Shown: in pieces, positions 48,101 through 58,773 of the stretch
Position numbering within the stretch: position 1 is the stretch's first letter
Layout: each line of letters opens with the position of its first letter
Source: Trichobilharzia szidati
Lineage: Eukaryota > Platyhelminthes > Trematoda > Strigeidida > Schistosomatidae
Length of the DNA stretch: 64,000 bases
Direction: 5' to 3'
Assembly (NCBI GenBank): GCA_944472155.2
Contig: OX235272.1
Coordinates: 98,276,020 to 98,340,019 of the forward strand
Program-made: the position numbers and the translations under genes
Notes under the pieces: model-generated
Databases searched by the model: none
The model's input: only the letters and a program-made list of their open reading frames with translations
Told to the model about the DNA's origin: nothing

Positions 48101-51100
48101 GATTGGGTAACATTTTAAGAATTGAAAATGATACAATCTCTCTTTTGTTTATCACATTGGAAGAACTGTTAAGTCTTTACTTCCTTTTTTCTTATCCACC
48201 ACTATTATTATCGTTTTTCGTATCAGACTGCTTATCAATGTGATGTATTCCCGCGTTTACTATAAGTGAATTTACTACATTTTATTGAGACGGATGTTCA
48301 GTTTTATTACAGTTGAATATAACAGCAAATTCCACACTGCCTAGTTGTTATTGTAATTTGAAAAATCAATTGACTGGACAGGAGTTTTGTCACGAGTCGA
48401 CACTAAGAAACAAGGAGCACTGCGCACTCATTTCATGCTAGTTTAGGACTCGTCAGTAGTTTTCAACCCAATGGTCATCAGCTTTTTGCAGCCTTCAAGT
48501 CGTTACTCAGCCGTTTAGTTGTACTTTACTGACATATATTCGAATCTCTGTCATTGAATGATATAAGTACCTTTCAGTCCCATTAATTAGTGACTGATAT
48601 TAAACCAGACTCCTCTTAATTCTCTGTTTACGACTCCCCTAAGTTGTTTCAAGAAATCCAATTTGAGGCAAGTCAGTTGTGATAAAAGTACTATCTGGTG
48701 GCTTTTGTAATAAATCACTCATCATTTAATAGACTAGTCGGTCATTTGATCGTGCATCGTATCGTAGAATGACAATTCTTATGAATTGCGTACCATTACA
48801 TGACAATTTTTCACTGATTCATCCCTCATGAAGAAATTAATCCGATTGTTTGCTTTTGTTTGAATGAACAATTCATAGTAGGTTTTGCTGTTCTGCCGGT
48901 AAACTACGTTTTCACTCAACATATTTTTTTCTCAAGTTGCCTATTCACTTTGCCCTTGTAATATTTCAGAATGCGGGCCGAATTATACACGCAAAATGGA
49001 AATTATGTTCCAAGATATTGAATTAAGTAGACAGTTGAGCAAAAATTTCCGTTTTTCACTGCCTGACAGTTATGCGATTGAATTGAGTGTGAACGTCATC
49101 TGCCCAGCATCATGGCCACCGTATCCACAAACAACAGCCAATTATCCTCCTGAAGTGAGTTTTATACTTGAAGATGGTGTTTTTTACTTATATTAACTTG
49201 GGAAGTCAAGTGAATATTTCATATCCATATTCTCCGTAGTGAACTATGAATCGTTGGCTCAAGCACCCACTCAGCTTTCAGTCACTGAGCTGTGAGTTCA
49301 AATCCTGTTCCACACCCGTCATTCTGGACAACCATTCACAATAAGTGTACCTCATACCCTAGTACACGAAAAACCTATTCTATGTAACTCATCTCTAACT
49401 AACTCCTTGATGGGGTTGAATAAGTAGAAGTAAATTAAAACAAGCCAGAAAACTAAAACATATTTCATTGAGTTTTAGTCAAGACATATATTAAAGCAGT
49501 ATCACGTTCAGCTGAATTTAGTCATATTTTACTGCATTGAAAAGTATTCACTTAATAGCAGATGGTATGGCATTGTAGTAGAGAATATAATAATGTAGAT
49601 GGAAGTAGAATAAAAGGCTAGGAAATTATACTGTTCAACTTCACTAGGTGGTACTTGAAAAAATACCAACAAAACAAAACTGTCAACTACCAAAGTTTCC
49701 GCAACTTTCCAGTTAGTTCACCCACCCGCCTAATTAATGGACAATACACACTGAGTTGAGTAGAAAGTATGTTCAGATAGATGATGCAAAGTGATATCAG
49801 AAACTGAGGTTTCATAACGTTGTAATTGTTTGTCAGCTTAACTATATAGCGTTATTAGCAGAAAGTAAACCGTAACTGGTCCATTTCGGGACTAGCTGCT
49901 CATCCGGTATACATTAGTGTCATTTTCATGTTAAAACTAGTTTTTATCTCAAACAGTTTCCTTTTCATTTAGTAGATGATGTAACAAAGTAATTGAATTG
50001 GTTCTGTTGTACGCCTAATCTGTCTATCTTTTAAATATTTGTAGATGGTATCGCTTCGAGAAGAATTTACTCGCTTCTATTTATCGCATCACCAAGGTCG
50101 AAAATTGATCTATGAGCCATCATTAGGAATGTGTGTTGTAAAAGCGAAATTCCCAACAGTAAGTTGGTTAAGTTATAAATGGTATTTTCAGTATCTGCAC
50201 TCCATTGAGCAGCAATCGCTTTTCTTCTGCTTATTTTAATGTTCACGTTAAATGCAATAACTGATGTTATTGGTTTGAGTAATTTCACCTTCTAATTTTA
50301 TAATTACCATACTTGTTAACAACAACATCTATAAAAATATCTTAAGTTATTGTATGTGTTTGAAATTAGTTACACCGAACAGGACTTCCATATAGAAGTC
50401 TGTCAGCCCCAACTTACGTAGGTGGATCGGGATTCGAACCTGTCACCTGTGTCTAAATGCCTAGTTCCTAAGCCATCGAATTACGTTTCCTTAAACATTG
50501 TATGCCCTAACAGGTGGCTGGTAAGTGAAATTTGGTTGCTGAATAGTTATCATGAAATCTGTCATTCGCTGCGTCACTGATAGCTGTTGTAAGTCAATGG
50601 TATTAATGTATGATCTCCCGGTGTTTCATGACCAACTTTATTCAGTAAATGGTTGACTAGATAACATGCATGTTGTGTTGTTCATCAGTAACCAATAAAC
50701 GCAATAAGAATCATTCTGATTCTGACCAACTGACTTACTGTTTTCAACATACAACTTTGTACCGATATGCAACAGTTCAAGTCGCCACACTCCATGTAGC
50801 ACACAAAACCAGAGAAGAAAGTAAGAAGAAACGCAAAATGCAGACAGTAAACAGAGATTTCAGGCAAAAAGAATAGTAATAACAAAGAACAATATAGTTT
50901 TATTGGAAATTATAAGTCACAAGGAGTGGATGCATCTGCGCCAGCCATTGAGAACGATTTTGAGCCATATCACCGATTGTCTCCAGCCATTGGTTTTTAC
51001 CATCCCGAGAACCGCAACCAGGAAGTCTACACCTTCCTACGTGGCTTAAACTAACTGTTGTAGATTTCATTGACTGGTGCCATGTTTTGGTTTGATCACC

Positions 51101-54100
51101 GGAGCTGTTTTCCAGCCTGACCCTATGTCAGCTAACATTGCCCGTCTAGGAAGGTAATGGCTAGGCATACGTAACACATGTCCTAACCATCTCAATCGAT
51201 GTAATTTCACAGCCTCGTCGATTGATTTCCCCTCCTTACCTAGCACTCGATACCTAACCTCAACCACTTCAAACGGGAAATGGAACGCAGACACGTATGA
51301 TCAAAGACAGCTAGCCTTTTCATGTCTTCAACTCTCAATGGCCAGGTCTCACAGCCATAAAGGAGGACGGAGCGGACTGTTAAGCAGTACACATGCCCTT
51401 TAGTCTATAGCCGGATATCACGTCTACACCAGAGATGGCGTAAACTGGTAAATGCGAAATAAACCTTCTGTATCCGTCCTGAGATTTCGTCAGCGATCAA
51501 CCCGTTGGGGCTCAGTAATTTACACTCAAATTGTGAAAACTCAACGCTATATCATCTTTTTGGCTGCAATAATAGTATGGGTTCATTTTGTTGACAGCTG
51601 CCAAACTGTACAAAAACAATAGACATTCAGCAAATAGTCTGTTATCTAAGCAAAACGGAGAGGCTCTAAGGGAACTTAAAGTAATGAAAGCTTAATTATT
51701 AGCAAATCTGATAAAGGCGACGGTATAGTCTCACTAGACAAAAGTGATTACGTTGAAAAAATGGAAGGTATTTTGATTGATCAAACTAAATTCCAATACT
51801 TTGGTAATGCCAAAGACCTCAATGTAAAAGCGGAAGAATTAATGACAGATTCTCTCAAAAAACTGAATCAAAAAAGAGTATTATCTGCCACGTATGAAGC
51901 CAGCGGGTACCAACACTTCACGTCTTTAGAGTCTACCTAAAGTGCGCAAACCGAGTCTTCCTCTTTGCCCAGTTTTAGATATGTATGTATGACTCTCCAT
52001 TTCACGGAAGTGAAGATTCTGGGACCTATGTGCAAAGAAATTGTGCGACATAGAATGAGTGATGTCTTCGGCTTCATTTATAAAATATCCGAGACCAATG
52101 TTAGTGATGAACGTATGTTATCCATGGATGTATCATCACTATTTACGAATGTACCACTTGTTGAAACGGTAGATTACATTTGCCGAGAAATCACCGAAAG
52201 GAAAATGGACTTAGGAATTCCATTGTGTAGCCTCAAAGAATTACTCCTTAAATGCACAGTGCATGTGCACTTTGTCTTCAATAATTCATATTACCGACAA
52301 ACAGATGAAATAGCTATGTGTTCACCATTAGGCTCAATCTTAGCTAACTTCTTCCTCACAAAACTTGAAAACGGAAGATTGAAAGTGTTATATCTGCACT
52401 GAACTGAATAAACCCTGTCGCCACTTTGTTATGACTGCGCTGCTATCGGTAATGAATTCGACTGGTACATCTATGTCATTGTACCGTCCGATTCACTGAG
52501 CCACGCAGATATCAGAAGACAAAGGATGGCCTGTGACTGTAAGATACTGTATATTTTAGGAACAACACATTTAAACATTTTATTTAGCACAGTGCAGTCG
52601 GCTCAGAGCCGTAAAAATGGATTGTTCTTATTGGCTCGCAATGTCTGTTCCCATTGGTTGGCAATCCGACAAAGACCAGGTGAGACAAACATGATAAATT
52701 GGTCATACACTAAATCACAATATGCATGAGAAATGATAGATCAACATAGCAACTTCATCACAAGATAATCACACAATTCTTGAGAAAGGATGATATACTA
52801 TTTTATGCTGGTTCCTATCAGGAAGACATCATCAAGAGAGTTGGATATATATTACTCGGTATTTCTATGATGCATTTATCTTAATTGATGGGATTGCAAA
52901 CATAGACGAATTATTGATGAAATTCAGTAACATCCACCGTTCGCTTACTTGTCAAGAGGAGTAGGATAATAAATTACCTTTTCTGGACGACCTACTAAGT
53001 AGGCGAGAAAATGGGTCACTTGGGTGAAGCGTGTATAGAAAAAGCAAATTCACGGGGCAATACACACACTACCTTAGTTACGTGTCCATTAAATATAAAA
53101 GAAATATTGTTAAGTGTCTTACTAGCAGAGCAAGAAAGATATGTACTGATGACCACTTACAAAAAGAATTTGAATACATTCATGATTCCTTGACGGAATT
53201 GGGCGATCCAATTAGTTTCATAAAGAAGCATATGGAAACATTAAATAGAAATGACTATGACTTCATGGAAGAAACTGTTATCTGTTAAGTTACAATTTGA
53301 AGAGGACTTATCAAGCGAGATTTTGTTTCGGAGACTAGCTAAAAGTATGCAAAGAACGTTTTACACAGCAAACCTATATTTGTCATTCTCTAGCTGACAG
53401 ATGATTGGGAATCAAACGAAGTATAGGCTAGACGATTCCATATGAGTTTGTTTATTAGATATATCACACAGTGAAACAGTATTATTTACTGGATGACGTT
53501 TCGAACAAAATTTATTGTTCATAATCATGTCAATTGTAATCACACGACTTCGAAACTTGAGTTTTATAGTTTTCTTTGTCTTCTATTTGTTGTAGGGGTA
53601 GTATAATTTTCCAGATATCGGGGACAGGTGATGAATCATTCCTATTACATGTATTTGCAGTTGATTCGATAGTGTTTGTATCGAATCAACTGCAAATACA
53701 TTGTAGATAGGGAATGATTCATCACCTGTCCCCGATATCTGGAAAATTATACTACCCTCAGACAACATATGAAGACAAAGAAAAACTATAAACTCAAGTT
53801 TCGAAGTCGTGTGATTACAATTGACATGATTATGAACAATAAATTTTATCTCGAAACGTCATCCAGTAAATAATACTGTTTTCACTGTGTGATATATCTA
53901 ATAAACAAACTAATATGGAATTACTTACCACCACAGTGCCCAAGTTTTACACATATATTAATACAGGCTAGATAGTTTTGCGACATCTATTTGTATTTAT
54001 CGATTCAACTGCTCCTGTGGAGACAGTTATGTTGGGTGTTCTACTAGACACCTCCCATCGTGGTTTGGCAAAGGACAGACGAAAACAATCCGTAGCTCAC

Positions 54101-57100
54101 TTTTGTCACATTTAGTTAGTAGTGGAGAAAATGAGAGCTTTCAAAGTAATTAATATCAGTCATTTATCTGGAATTACTACTACTGCTACTAAGATTACGA
54201 ACTTCCAAACGAAATTTTGTATTTCACTATATTCATATGTGATATTCATACGCGACTGGATTCAAGGTAGAACTTTGCACAGATGTGCATTAGTTTGAGT
54301 TGCCACACTCCATGTAGCACAAAAAGCAAGAGAAGAGAGTAGAGAGAGATTCACAAAATGGATAATAAACAGAAATATGAGGCAAAAGGAATAATAATAT
54401 CGAAGAACAAAATAATCTTATTGAATATGATAAATCGCGAAGAGTGGATGCATCCACACTATTAAGAATGATTTTGATCCATACTACCGATTGTCTCCAG
54501 CCATTGGGTTTTTACCATCCCGAGAACCGCAACCAGGAAGTCTACACCTCCCTACGTGGCTCGCTTAAACTAACTGTTGTGGATTTCATACGTGAATAGA
54601 ATCTCTTTGATTGTGGAATAGTAATTAACTGTTCGAATCGACCTCACTTAACTAACAAATCCTGACACTAAGTGGATTCAGTTCGGAAGTAATCATACTT
54701 GATGAAATAGTTTATTTACTTATTATACATGATATTGTAGAAGGAAATTCCTTTGTCATTTGTATGTAGTCATATATTAAAGTAGATTCTGACATCTTTC
54801 TTAAAATTATTCAAATATTGCATATTGCAGCAGCAAATATTGCATTAAAACTCAGTATAAGCTCTTACCGCCAAGTTCTCAGGATTCGATCATATTCGAT
54901 TGAGTAAACTGGGTTTTCTTAAACTTTTAATGTGAAAAATTTAGTTTTTACAATTCTTTCAACAATTTCTGACATTGGTCCTTTTCAGTCATATAAGACT
55001 TTCGCGCATACTGTTCTATTGCTTGATGCAAAAATTTCACCTTTCGTAGTATTCAACTCTATTGAAATGTATATTTTTATTTCATTTTGGTACATTTTGT
55101 TTTACTAGACGCCTAACCTCCGCAAAGAATTACAAGTGTCTGAATTTCAAGCCTTAGTATTGCTACAATTCAACCAGTCTGATAACGTACCGATCACTTA
55201 TGCTACGATAGCTGAAAATACAGGTATTGAAGAAAAGGAATTGAAACGAACTCTGCTGTCATTAGCTGCTGGAAAGGGACAACGTGTATTATTGAAAAAT
55301 CCAGCCGTGAGTGAGATTTTTTATATTTTTTATTTGTATTACTTGCTATCATTATTGTGTTTTCTACTTCACGTCTCCACAATACGTTTAGGTTCATGCA
55401 TGAATGCATCAAAAGCCATTCGAAGTTTTATTAATAAAGAATAATAGTTTTTCAAGTATTGGTTTTGTAGGGATTTTCTTTGATTGCATTGGGGATTTCA
55501 TCATGAGCTGACATCAGTTAGAGAACCACTGGAAAACCTGGGAGTACTGGACAGCTGTTTCTTCCTAGTTTGGGACTCTTCAGCAGTACGCACCCACCGG
55601 GATTCGAAACCAGGACCTTCTGGTTACAAGGCGAGCTCGTAGACCATTGAGCCACTGGGACCTGATCATCGAAGAAGACATTGCGAAATGGTCGCGCCAT
55701 GTCGTGAATTGGCAAAAGTTAGAATTCAAGGACCATTCGATAGGGTCCCAGTGGCTCAATGGTATACGAGCTCGCCTTGTAACCAGAAGGTCCTGGGTTC
55801 GAATCCCGATGGGTGCGTGCTGATGAAGAGTCCCGAACTAGGAAGAAACAGCTGTCCAGTACTCCCAGGATTTCCAGTGGTTCTTTAACTGATGTCAGCT
55901 CATGATGAAACCCTCCATGCAATAATAGTTTTTGTTTTCTTAAGCTATTCTTGTACTAAGCTTAATTTATGAGAGCTTGTAATTATGTCCACTCTCTTAA
56001 GCTGAAGCAGATGTAGTGACGTTTAAATCTAGATCTTAGATGGTTGGAGGCAATTGTCAATCGACACATTGCACTAGTTACTAACTAGTGTCTAATCAAA
56101 GTAAATATAGACCTCTTCGTCTCTAGTCAAGTTCTATCATATATAAACCGCATCTCCACTAGGGACACCTAAAGTTTTCTTCACATTTCTTATCGTCGCG
56201 TATTCCCACTACGCATAACTTCTGCATGTAATCTTATTTCCAATCTTGACATTTAGCCTAGTTGTGGCATTGGTTATCGGTATGATGGTCTACTAATCCA
56301 ATTTTACCTCCTTCTTGCTTATGATGAGTAACACAAATTGTCTTATGACCTGCTGATTCCTCTTGTGTAAACATCCACCATCTACGGCTAACCACTTGTA
56401 GTTGTTATTCTTTTCTCCATTTGTAGGTAAACATAACTCGGATCTGGCATTTAATTTTGGCACATGAATACAAAGTTGTATGACAAGTCACCTGTGCTTT
56501 AATTATAACCAAGCTTAAACTCTATGTTATCAAAAGTAACTGTGAGAAAGGAGAAAGCTCTAGGCAACTTAAATCTCATAAGCATGGCCTGGAAACCTAT
56601 AATCATGTCAGGTTTTGTTTGTCATCATGATAGTAAAAAGGACATGAAGCTGAAGCCTTTCAACGAAAGAAGACACGTTGACTCATTGGCTTCCCCAAGA
56701 CTTTCCCCAGTCCGTGTCATTTCAGCGTAGAGTAAGCTTACTTTTCGTATATTGTTTGTGGGCTTTGAAGCTTCTGTAGCGACTGCGTTGATTTTCTCGG
56801 ATGGGGTCGATAGGATGTTCCCCAACTTTCTCTCCATTTCCAGATTTAGGAGGGGGCTAGTGGACTACTGAACTAGACGATGTTATTAAGATACATTGCT
56901 GTACTGGATTCTGTTTCTGTCTTAAACTGGATGACTAAATACTAATTCCATCAATAATACTATATAGTCATTTTTCTATCTCTAGAAAATATTCGATCTC
57001 TTATATTACATCGTTAAGAAGAAAATAATTTCATCGTCTAGTTACTACGCGATAAGAATTTCATATCAATATACGCTTTGCATTACTAATTTCTCTTTTT

Positions 57101-57209
57101 TCCATTCCAGAATTTGGAAATTGAAAATGACCATGAATTTATCTTCAATACTGAGTTTTGTCATCGCCTGACACGAATTAAATTCAATCAGATACAATTA
57201 AAAGAAACT
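42035..57209 (+). CDS. CUL4: Cullin-4 (seven exons, both ends missing)
   Basis: Scaffold of CRL4 ubiquitin ligases: the N-terminal part binds the DDB1 adaptor, the C-terminal part binds RBX1. Exons 42035-42197, 43756-44400, 46223-46361, 48970-49154, 50045-50158, 55109-55306 and 57111-57209 join in phase into about 514 codons. Hallmarks: [131 protein letters not shown] and FNQIQLKET. These match CUL4 more closely than CUL1 or CUL3. The first ~190 residues and the last ~90, with the neddylation lysine and winged helix, are not seen; the C-terminal exons probably lie beyond 64000. No promoter was located. Introns are full of transposons. Confidence 0.93.
43756..44400 (+). CDS. CUL4: CUL4 exon b
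   Basis: 215 codons, the largest exon: [20 protein letters not shown] to [10 protein letters not shown]. It covers the second and third cullin repeats. Acceptor TTCAG, donor GTAAGT, phase 0 at both ends. Confidence 0.95.
44565..44754 (+). other. Exon-like open segment inside a CUL4 intron
   Basis: 190 bases between a strong acceptor (pyrimidine tract CCCCCTCCTAATTTTTCCAG) and a GTAAGC donor, open in the incoming CUL4 frame: [20 protein letters not shown], then a helix-rich stretch to LSPCISS. It has no counterpart in cullins. Exons b and d join perfectly without it. Inclusion shifts the frame and gives a stop eight codons into exon d. I do not recognise the peptide. Confidence 0.45.
46223..46361 (+). 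CDS. CUL4: CUL4 exon d
   Basis: 46 codons plus one base: [20 protein letters not shown] to LSKLKQ. This is the start of the cullin homology domain. Donor GTGAGT, phase 1. Confidence 0.96.
48970..49154 (+). CDS. CUL4: CUL4 exon e
   Basis: Completes the Glu of [20 protein letters not shown] and runs to TTANYPPE. Acceptor TTTCAG, donor GTGAGT, phase 0. Confidence 0.95.
50045..50158 (+). CDS. CUL4: CUL4 exon f
   Basis: 38 codons, [20 protein letters not shown] to [19 protein letters not shown] is the conserved beta-strand region of the cullin homology domain. Donor GTAAGT, phase 0. Confidence 0.95.
50395..50500 (-). repeat. tRNA-derived SINE
   Basis: On the minus strand, ATGGCTTAGGAACTAGG (A box) is followed by CAGGTTCGAATCCCGATCC (B box, 50430-50440) at tRNA spacing. 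Confidence 0.6.
50745..51512 (-). mobile_element. RTE-like LINE 3' fragment, copy 1
   Basis: Matches the 3' part of the RTE element at 57750-61516. The end of the reverse transcriptase frame is readable ([40 protein letters not shown]), followed by its 3' untranslated region. 5'-truncated at about 51512. Confidence 0.85.
52405..52725 (+). repeat. Unclassified interspersed repeat, copy 1
   Basis: Interrupts the Penelope-like reverse transcriptase. It shares CTGTCGCCA, TTTGTTATGA, TTCACTGAGCCACG, ATATCA-AAGACA and CTGTGACTGT, in order and spacing, with 61875-62222. No coding capacity seen. Confidence 0.65.
53435..53922. repeat. 488-bp near-perfect palindrome in the Penelope-like element
   Basis: Arms 53435-53671 and 53679-53922 are reverse complements with few mismatches; the centre is a 7-base loop (GTGTTTG) between TTGATTCGATA and its complement. 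Each arm carries GAACAATAAATTTT then CGAAACGTCATCC, with a possible 6-bp stem (GAACAA/TTGTTC in the left arm) before GAAA, like the stem II region of hammerheads known in Penelope-like terminal repeats. It separates reverse transcriptase from endonuclease. Confidence 0.85.
54268..54588 (-). mobile_element. RTE-like LINE 3' fragment, copy 2
   Basis: Only the 3' untranslated region, matching 57775-58090 (shared GCCACACTCCATGTAGCAC, CAACCAGGAAGTCTACA, TAACTGTTGTGGATTTCAT). It ends at 54588 where the match stops. Confidence 0.82.
55109..55306 (+). CDS. CUL4: CUL4 exon g
   Basis: 66 codons, [20 protein letters not shown] to VLLKNPA. It includes the helix [20 protein letters not shown]. It follows a 4.95-kb intron packed with retroelements. 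Donor GTGAGT, phase 0. Confidence 0.95.
55493..55675 (-). repeat. Smα-type SINE, left member of an inverted pair
   Basis: Minus strand: tRNA-like head with TGGCTCAATGG-type A box and GGTTTCGAATCCC B box, then CTGAAGAGTCCCAAACTAGG followed by AAGAAACAGCT (55582-55552). CTGAAGA and GAAA match the hammerhead core; the base closing stem II is A where C is expected. The tail matches the right copy through GAGCTGACATCAGT. Confidence 0.8.
55728..55925 (+). repeat. Smα-type SINE, right member of an inverted pair
   Basis: A box TGGCTCAATGGTATACG, anticodon-like CTTGTAACCAG, B box GGGTTCGAATCCC (55795-55807), hammerhead-like GATGAAGAGTCCC ... GGAAGAAAC (55822-55850). The 5' flank matches the copy at 21.9 kb. 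In this copy the first C of the core has changed to A in the best alignment. Confidence 0.8.
55926..57110. other. CUL4 intron, rest
   Basis: No repeat or gene recognised between the SINE pair and exon h. Confidence 0.45.
57111..57209 (+). CDS. CUL4: CUL4 exon h (last visible)
   Basis: 33 codons, [20 protein letters not shown] to NQIQLKET, at a GTAAGT donor in phase 0. The next exon should start with the VEEQ-like linker and the neddylation region; it is not found up to 64000. Confidence 0.95.
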
Positions 57210-57406
57210 GTAAGTATCATATGTTTTGTTTGTTGTTACTGTTCTCCTTTCAACGTTAATTGTTCTACTTTACCTAAGATATGTGTAATATCTATCATAA
57301 TTAAATAGAGGCAACTCTACAGTTATACTATTCACCAGAAATGGTTCGACTTTTCTTCTGTGTTTTATCCTGGACAGTATGTTTTTGCTTTGGTTTTGGT
57401 CATGAA

Positions 57407-57636
57407 AATAGCTGTGGTTCAGTGGTAGGAAGATTGTCAACAACTCGCGTGGTCTGCGTTCGATTCCCGACCAACTCAGTCCTAAACCTCATTTAGTTTA
57501 CCAACCAATAGAAAGCCTGGAAGACTGTGCGTGATGCTTGCAGCCCCACCACGTAAAATGTACCACTGCTACTGAAACTTCAAGGTTCAAGCTTAACACC
57601 TTATGCTTCCCTCAGAATTCCAAAGAATAAAAAAAT
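57407..57636 (+). repeat. tRNA-Gly-like SINE, family 1, second copy
   Basis: GTGGTTCAGTGGTAGG (A box) and GCGTTCGATTCCC (B box, 57456-57468), with the same tail as 4951-5170, ending AAGAATAAAAA. Confidence 0.75.
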
Positions 57637-57743
57637 AGCTCTACATATAATCAGGTAAACAGATTATCCTTGTCAAAGGGGAGGTAATTGTTGAATTTGC
57701 TATCAGTTTTGGGGGTACAAGACAAGAAAACGGCAGAATATAC

Positions 57744-58773
57744 CTATTTCGGTCGGTCGGTTTTCGACATAGAACTTTGCACATATGTGCGGCAGTTCAA
57801 GTCGCCACACTCCATGTAGCACACAAAGCAAGAGAAGAAAGTAGGAGAAATGCATAATAATATAGACAGTAAACAGAGGTGTGAGACAAAGGAATAGGAA
57901 TAACGAAGAACAAAACAGTTTAATTGAAAATCATAAGTCACAAGGAGTGGATGCATCTGCGCCAGCCATTGAGAACGATTTTGAGCCATATCACCGATTG
58001 TCTCCAACCATTGGTTTTTACCGTCTCGAGGACCCCAACCAGGAAGTCTACATCTTCCTACGTGGCTTAGACTAACTGTTGTGGATTTCATTGACTGGTG
58101 CCATGTTTTCGTTTGACCGCCGCTAGCTCTTTTCCAGCCTGGCCGTATATCAGCTAACATTGCCCGTCGAGGAAGGCGATGACTAGGCATACGTAACACA
58201 TGTCCCAACCATCTCAGTCGATGTAATTTCACAGCCTCGTCGATTGATTTCCCCGCCTTACCTAGCACTCGACCGATGCCTAACCTCAATATTGCTCACC
58301 TTATCATACCACTTCACTCGGGAGATAGAACGCAGGCACCTATGATCGAAGACAGCTAATCTTTTCATGTCTTCTGCTCTCAATGGCCAGGTCTCACTGC
58401 CATAAAGGAGGACGGAGCGGACTGTTGAGCAGTACACACGCCTTTTGGTCGATAGTCGGATATCGCGTCTACGCCAGAGACGGCGTAAACTGGCATATGC
58501 GAAACTAGCCCTCTGTATTCGTGCTGAGATTTCGTCGGAGATCAACCCGTTGGGGCTGATGGTACTTCCCAAGTAAGTGAAGCGGTCAACGTGCTCTACC
58601 ACTTCACTTCCTATTTGTAATCTAGGAGTCGGTGTAGTCCAATCCTGCAACATTATCTTACATTTTACAGGAGCGAATCGCATGCCAAACATACGAAGAT
58701 TGTTGCTCAAGGTGTTCAGTAGACTCTGCATTTTGTCAGCGTCCTCGCCTAGAAGGACTAAATCGTCTCGCAT
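57744..58773 (-). pseudogene. RTE-like ORF, 3' part after the frameshift
   Basis: Continues in the next frame from DDLVLLGEDADKMQSLL through LGSTISPNGL, LYGSETWPLRAEDMKRL and DHRCLRSI to NIEVRHR, where four extra bases near 58272-58276 shift the frame again. [20 protein letters not shown] then follows in a third frame and ends in the 3' untranslated region. Two indels thus separate an otherwise good protein. Confidence 0.88.

Larger units (their letters stand above)
45420..49440 (+). repeat. Weak tRNA-like SINE traces in CUL4 introns
   Basis: Three degenerate B-box-like sites with SINE-like surroundings: near 45450 (TTTCGAATCCGG), near 47160-47180 (GGGTTCGAATCCC) and near 49290 (GAGTTCAAATCC), the last with an A-box-like TGGCTCAAGCACC 50 bases before it. 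A run of 11 C lies at about 47332-47342. Coding-like frames at 46704-46943 and 47479-47667 are unidentified. Confidence 0.4.
51640..54130 (+). mobile_element. Penelope-like element, interrupted
   Basis: Reverse transcriptase parts at 51710-52400 ([57 protein letters not shown]) and 52800-53288 ([51 protein letters not shown]), then endonuclease remains at 53990-54130 ([18 protein letters not shown]). The YVDD box reads YFYD near 52865. A repeat (52405-52725) and a palindrome (53435-53922) are inserted. Inactive. Confidence 0.85.
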
